Source of the DNA: Oscillospiraceae bacterium
Lineage (GTDB): Bacteria; Bacillota_A; Clostridia; Oscillospirales; Ruminococcaceae
Reading direction: 5' to 3'
Assembly: GCA_018109965.1 (NCBI GenBank)
Contig: JAGBFE010000130.1
Coordinates: 1-7,866, forward strand
DNA length: 7,866 bases
The translations under genes were made by a program, and so were the position numbers. The notes beneath the pieces were generated by a model. That model saw nothing but the letters and a program-made list of their open reading frames with translations. It was not told the origin of the DNA and ran no database searches. This document shows, piece by piece, positions 6,600 to 7,866 of the stretch. Every line of letters starts with the position of its first letter. The stretch's first letter is position 1.

Positions 6600-7451
6600 A
6601 TGAACAAAAATATTGTCCTGCTTGCCGAAACAGGTTCTGATATAACACCGGAAATTGCGGCAAAATATGGCATTTACATTGTACCTATGCATGTGCAGAT
6701 GGGTGATATTACAAAAGATGATGGTGCGTTCCCGCCGGAAGAGGTTTGTGAATACTACGAAAAAACAGGCAAGGTGCCAAAAACAAGCGGTTCCACACCT
6801 GAAGACTTTGAAATTATTCTGGACAAAATTCATGCAGATCATCCGGACAAGCAGATATTTTATCTTGCTTATTCAGCAGTTACAACCTGTTCCTATCACA
6901 GCTGCTGCATAGCAAGCGAAAACCGCAGCTATGTTACCTGTTTTGACACCAAACAGGTTTCGGTAGGCCAGGCTGCATTTGTTATCGAAGTTGCAGAATA
7001 TCTCAATGCAAACCCCGATGCAGCAATTGAACAGGCAGTTGAATTTGCACAATCACTTATGGAAAAAGTGCATATGGCATTTATCCCTGACAACCTCGAT
7101 TATCTCCGTGCAGGCGGCCGTGTAAGCAATGTTGCGGCACTTATCGGCAATCTTATCGGTCTGCATCCTTGTATCGAAATCGAAAACGGCTATCTGCTTG
7201 CCAAAAAGAAATACCGCGGCTCCTTTACAAGAGTACTGCCGCAGCTTATAAAGGAACACACTGAAAAATTCGGTCTCAGCAAAGAAAAACTTTATCTTAT
7301 CTGGACACCTGGTTTCGATGATGAGCTTAAAACAATTTCAGAAAATGCAGCCAGGGAACTTGGATACAAACAGGTTATCTGGATGAAAACAGGCTGTGTA
7401 ATCACCTGTCACGGCGGCAAGGGTGCATTTGGGATAGTTGGTTTTAACTGA
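6600..7451 (+). CDS. DegV-family fatty-acid-binding protein (FakB-like)
   Basis: A 283-residue protein, the normal DegV length. Seen: IVLLAETGSDIT at residues 5-16, the KTSGSTPEDF segment at 61-70 that takes the place of the usual TSxPSxxDF, FDTKQVSVGQ at 115-124, the strongly conserved DNLDYLRAGGRVS at 164-176 and H271 in CHGGKGAFGI near the end. Known: DegV/FakB proteins hold a fatty acid and present it to the kinase FakA for entry into phospholipid synthesis. Variations: Glu10 stands where most have Asp in a TDS motif, and HGGKG replaces the common HxGPG. The ligand and the partner kinase cannot be told from the window, and no fakA is present. The start at 6600 is supported by GAGAGG upstream. 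The gene is probably a single transcription unit, with its own promoter and a terminator. Confidence 0.93.
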   Translation: MNKNIVLLAETGSDITPEIAAKYGIYIVPMHVQMGDITKDDGAFPPEEVCEYYEKTGKVPKTSGSTPEDFEIILDKIHADHPDKQIFYLAYSAVTTCSYHSCCIASENRSYVTCFDTKQVSVGQAAFVIEVAEYLNANPDAAIEQAVEFAQSLMEKVHMAFIPDNLDYLRAGGRVSNVAALIGNLIGLHPCIEIENGYLLAKKKYRGSFTRVLPQLIKEHTEKFGLSKEKLYLIWTPGFDDELKTISENAARELGYKQVIWMKTGCVITCHGGKGAFGIVGFN

Positions 7452-7464
7452 TAATTATATATAA

Positions 7465-7510
7465 ACAAAAATCCACCGATGATTTATTTCATCGGTGGAT
7501 AAGTTTTTAT
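7465..7510. terminator. Bidirectional terminator between degV and the MscS-type gene
   Basis: A perfect 12-bp stem, ATCCACCGATGA (7471-7482) with TCATCGGTGGAT (7489-7500), with a 6-base loop. Downstream on the plus strand there is a T-rich stretch (AAGTTTTTAT). On the minus strand a short T run follows the stem. It serves two converging genes. Confidence 0.9.
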
Positions 7511-7519
7511 GGGGATGTT

Positions 7520-7866
7520 TTACTGATTGTCAACTATTATTGTCTGGGTATTGAAGGCAAAATCTGTTTCGTTTGATTCCACGACATCCATAATCATATA
7601 CTGTATTTCTTCTTTAAGCGCAAAGAAGTCAGCAGCCCCTGTCAGATATGTGTGATACTGTACTACAATATCAAGGCTGGAGGCATTGAAATTGTCAAAC
7701 CATACCATGATATTGTCTTTTTTGATGGAATCATATTCCATAAGCTTTGCTTTTATCTCGTCACATACCTTCTGTAATGTATCTTTTTTGGTACCATAAA
7801 CAAGACCAATGGTAATTCTTGTTTTTCGCACATTCATTTTTGTCCAGTTTGTTACACTGTCGCCGC
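7520..7866 (-). CDS. MscS-family mechanosensitive channel, C-terminal part (5' end outside window)
   Basis: The reading frame stays open beyond the internal ATG at 7837 to the right window edge, so the true start lies outside. Only about 115 C-terminal residues are visible. Seen: the entering sequence GDSVTNWTKMNVRKTRITIG, then GLVYGT, VWFDNFNASSLDIVV, and the closing DFAFNTQTIIV. These match the cytoplasmic beta/alpha vestibule of MscS-type channels, where NW(S/T)R, a GVxYxT stretch and a late FAFPxQT are typical. Role: a membrane channel that opens under membrane tension to release solutes on osmotic downshock. The membrane helices, including the pore helix, are not in the window, so the subfamily cannot be judged. 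It ends at TAA (7522-7520), about 20 bases from the shared terminator. Confidence 0.85.
   Translation of the reverse strand, partial: GDSVTNWTKMNVRKTRITIGLVYGTKKDTLQKVCDEIKAKLMEYDSIKKDNIMVWFDNFNASSLDIVVQYHTYLTGAADFFALKEEIQYMIMDVVESNETDFAFNTQTIIVDNQ

Overview
The window is AT-rich chromosomal DNA from a low-GC Gram-positive bacterium, most likely class Clostridia and possibly an Oscillospirales gut lineage. The evidence is the lipobox lipoproteins, the DUF4358-type and DHHW-type proteins, strong GGAGG-type ribosome binding sites, sigma-A-like promoters, and the GroES/GroEL and DegV sequences. Genus is not decidable by eye. There are no tRNA, rRNA, CRISPR or insertion-sequence signatures.

Left part (1-3592, all minus strand). 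Transcription runs right to left through an FMN-binding lipoprotein (3592-3128), a DUF4358-type lipoprotein (3017-2514), an intrinsic terminator (about 2463-2493), an MBOAT O-acyltransferase with a TTG start (2434-1055), and a DHHW-family protein (from 1038, running off the left edge). The last two form a tight pair that resembles the AlgI plus AlgJ/AlgX machinery for moving acetyl groups across the membrane onto an exported polymer. The terminator between the DUF4358 gene and the MBOAT gene leaves almost no room for a new promoter, so it may set expression ratios within one operon.

Middle (3593-3937). This is a 345-base divergent control region. It holds a perfect-consensus sigma-A promoter for the lipoprotein on the minus strand and a near-consensus promoter on the plus strand. 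Two inverted repeats lie between the two -35 boxes.

Right-middle (3938-6403, plus strand). A small membrane protein of the Gx transporter / 'heptaprenyl diphosphate synthase component I' family (related to EetB) lies only 34 bases upstream of groES, which is followed by groEL and a strong terminator. No CIRCE element and no convincing promoter are visible directly before groES. The chaperonin operon may therefore be partly read from the Gx transporter promoter.

Right end (6404-7866). A DegV-family fatty-acid-binding protein has its own likely promoter. It converges, through a shared bidirectional terminator, on a minus-strand MscS-family channel gene whose 5' end lies outside the window.

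The two points most worth attention are the divergent pairing of a probably flavinylated lipoprotein with a Gx/EetB-like membrane protein, which hints at extracytosolic flavin redox chemistry, and the cell-surface O-acylation pair beside a lipoprotein of unknown function.
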